Assembly: GCA_945861995.1 (NCBI GenBank)
Contig: CAMAWZ010000024.1
Coordinates: 1 to 14,552 of the forward strand
Source of the DNA: Pseudorhodobacter antarcticus
GTDB taxonomy: Bacteria; Pseudomonadota; Alphaproteobacteria; Rhodobacterales; Rhodobacteraceae
Direction of reading: 5' to 3'
DNA: 14,552 bases
The translations under genes were made by a program, and so were the position numbers. The notes beneath the pieces were generated by a model. That model was given only the letters and a program-made list of their open reading frames with translations. It made no database searches and had not been told where the DNA came from. Positions 14,077 to 14,552 of the stretch are shown piece after piece (the stretch's first letter is position 1; every line of letters starts with the position of its first letter).

Positions 14077-14552
14077 CAGATTTCCTCTACAATTGTGCTG
14101 CGTGGCAGACCCGCCACCTGCGCGCCGGCGGTGAAAAAGCAATCAAACCCAAGGGGAAACAGCGCGCGGTTGGCCGTGAACGCTGCGGTTTCTGGCAAGG
14201 ACAGGAAGGCTTCGGTTTCAATCCCGGGGCCGGTCAGGCGCGTGCCTTCTGCGGCAAGGGTGGGCATTTCCACAATCAGGGTGGCTGCGCGGTCGGGATA
14301 GTCAGGCAAACCGATAGCAAAGCGCGAAATGGGTTGCAGCGCGGGCCAAGTGCCGATCGCAAAGCTGGCCACCTCTGCATCAACCAAAGGCGCGCCTGTG
14401 TGGAAGGTAATCCAATCGCGCAGGGCGGGACTATTATGCGCGCCGGCCAGATGGACAGGCGTTGTACCATCAAACAGCGTCATCGCCAGCGTGGCTGCCG
14501 CAGATGACAGCGGCGCGGGCGCGCTGGCCCCGTGCAAGGTTTCAATCTGGCC
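14076..14552 (-). CDS. phnH: PhnH, C-P lyase core subunit (N-terminus outside window)
   Basis: The last 158 codons of phnH; the frame is open to the window edge, and about 30-40 residues are missing compared with E. coli PhnH (194). PhnH is a structural subunit of the PhnGHIJ core with a PLP-transferase-like fold but no cofactor. Recognisable stretches are AMTLFDGTTPVHL, ALRDWITFHTGAPLVD, ASFAIGTWPALQPISRFAIG-like text, GTRLTGPGIE and RALFPLGFDCFFTAG. The leucine at 14537 is a TTG inside the gene, not its start. phnG is expected next, beyond the window, together with the main promoter of the operon. Confidence 0.94.
   Translation of the reverse strand, partial: GQIETLHGASAPAPLSSAAATLAMTLFDGTTPVHLAGAHNSPALRDWITFHTGAPLVDAEVASFAIGTWPALQPISRFAIGLPDYPDRAATLIVEMPTLAAEGTRLTGPGIETEAFLSLPETAAFTANRALFPLGFDCFFTAGAQVAGLPRSTIVEEI

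Overview
The window reads as chromosomal DNA of an alphaproteobacterium, most likely of the Rhodobacterales. The reasons are family resemblance of the proteins, GC-rich codon use with frequent GCG/CGC/GGC codons, and the gene pairing at the left edge (a SitA-like metal-binding protein divergent from a Mur/Fur-type regulator). Genes are densely packed with almost no intergenic DNA. I see no rRNA, tRNA, CRISPR array, insertion sequence or phage gene.

Left end (1-654): the first 40 codons of a manganese/zinc-type ABC transporter binding protein on the minus strand, a 111-bp divergent control region with two related 15-bp operator-like sites, and a Mur/Fur-type repressor gene on the plus strand. 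The repressor gene appears broken by one extra G in a four-G run.

Region 2 (733-6471, plus strand): a probable operon of four genes. The first encodes a 730-residue fusion of a TVP38/TMEM64 (DedA-like) membrane domain to a MerA-like FAD/NAD disulfide oxidoreductase. It is followed by a complete YnjBCD-type ABC importer: binding protein, fused double permease, ATPase. Spacings are 24 nt, 1 nt and a 4-nt overlap. E. coli has TVP38-family genes (ydjX, ydjZ) beside ynjBCD, so the link looks conserved; the substrate is unknown. A hairpin after the ATPase gene may end the transcript.

Region 3 (6534-7571, plus strand): a single sugar-nucleotide epimerase of the UDP-glucuronate 4-epimerase type. It is convergent with the next region across a 5-bp gap that forms the loop of a small hairpin.

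Region 4 (7577-14552, mostly minus strand): a carbon-phosphorus (C-P) lyase cluster read right to left: phnH (cut by the window edge), phnI, a HAD hydrolase gene, phnJ, phnK, phnL, phnN, then phnM after an interruption. A DUF1045 gene (2H-phosphoesterase-like) lies on the opposite strand between phnN and phnM. From phnH to phnN every junction is an overlap or a 1-nt gap, so the products are probably made together. PhnI with PhnG/H/L moves methylphosphonate or another phosphonate onto ribose triphosphate, PhnM removes pyrophosphate, PhnJ breaks the C-P bond by radical chemistry, and PhnN turns ribose 1,5-bisphosphate into PRPP. No phnP is visible here; the DUF1045 protein and the HAD enzyme are the candidates for steps not covered by named Phn proteins. 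A Pho-box-like site between phnM and DUF1045 fits phosphate-starvation control.

The most noteworthy points are the HAD gene embedded between phnI and phnJ, the DUF1045 gene facing the wrong way inside the cluster with a strong palindrome upstream, the TVP38-reductase fusion joined to ynjBCD, and the frameshift in the metal regulator.
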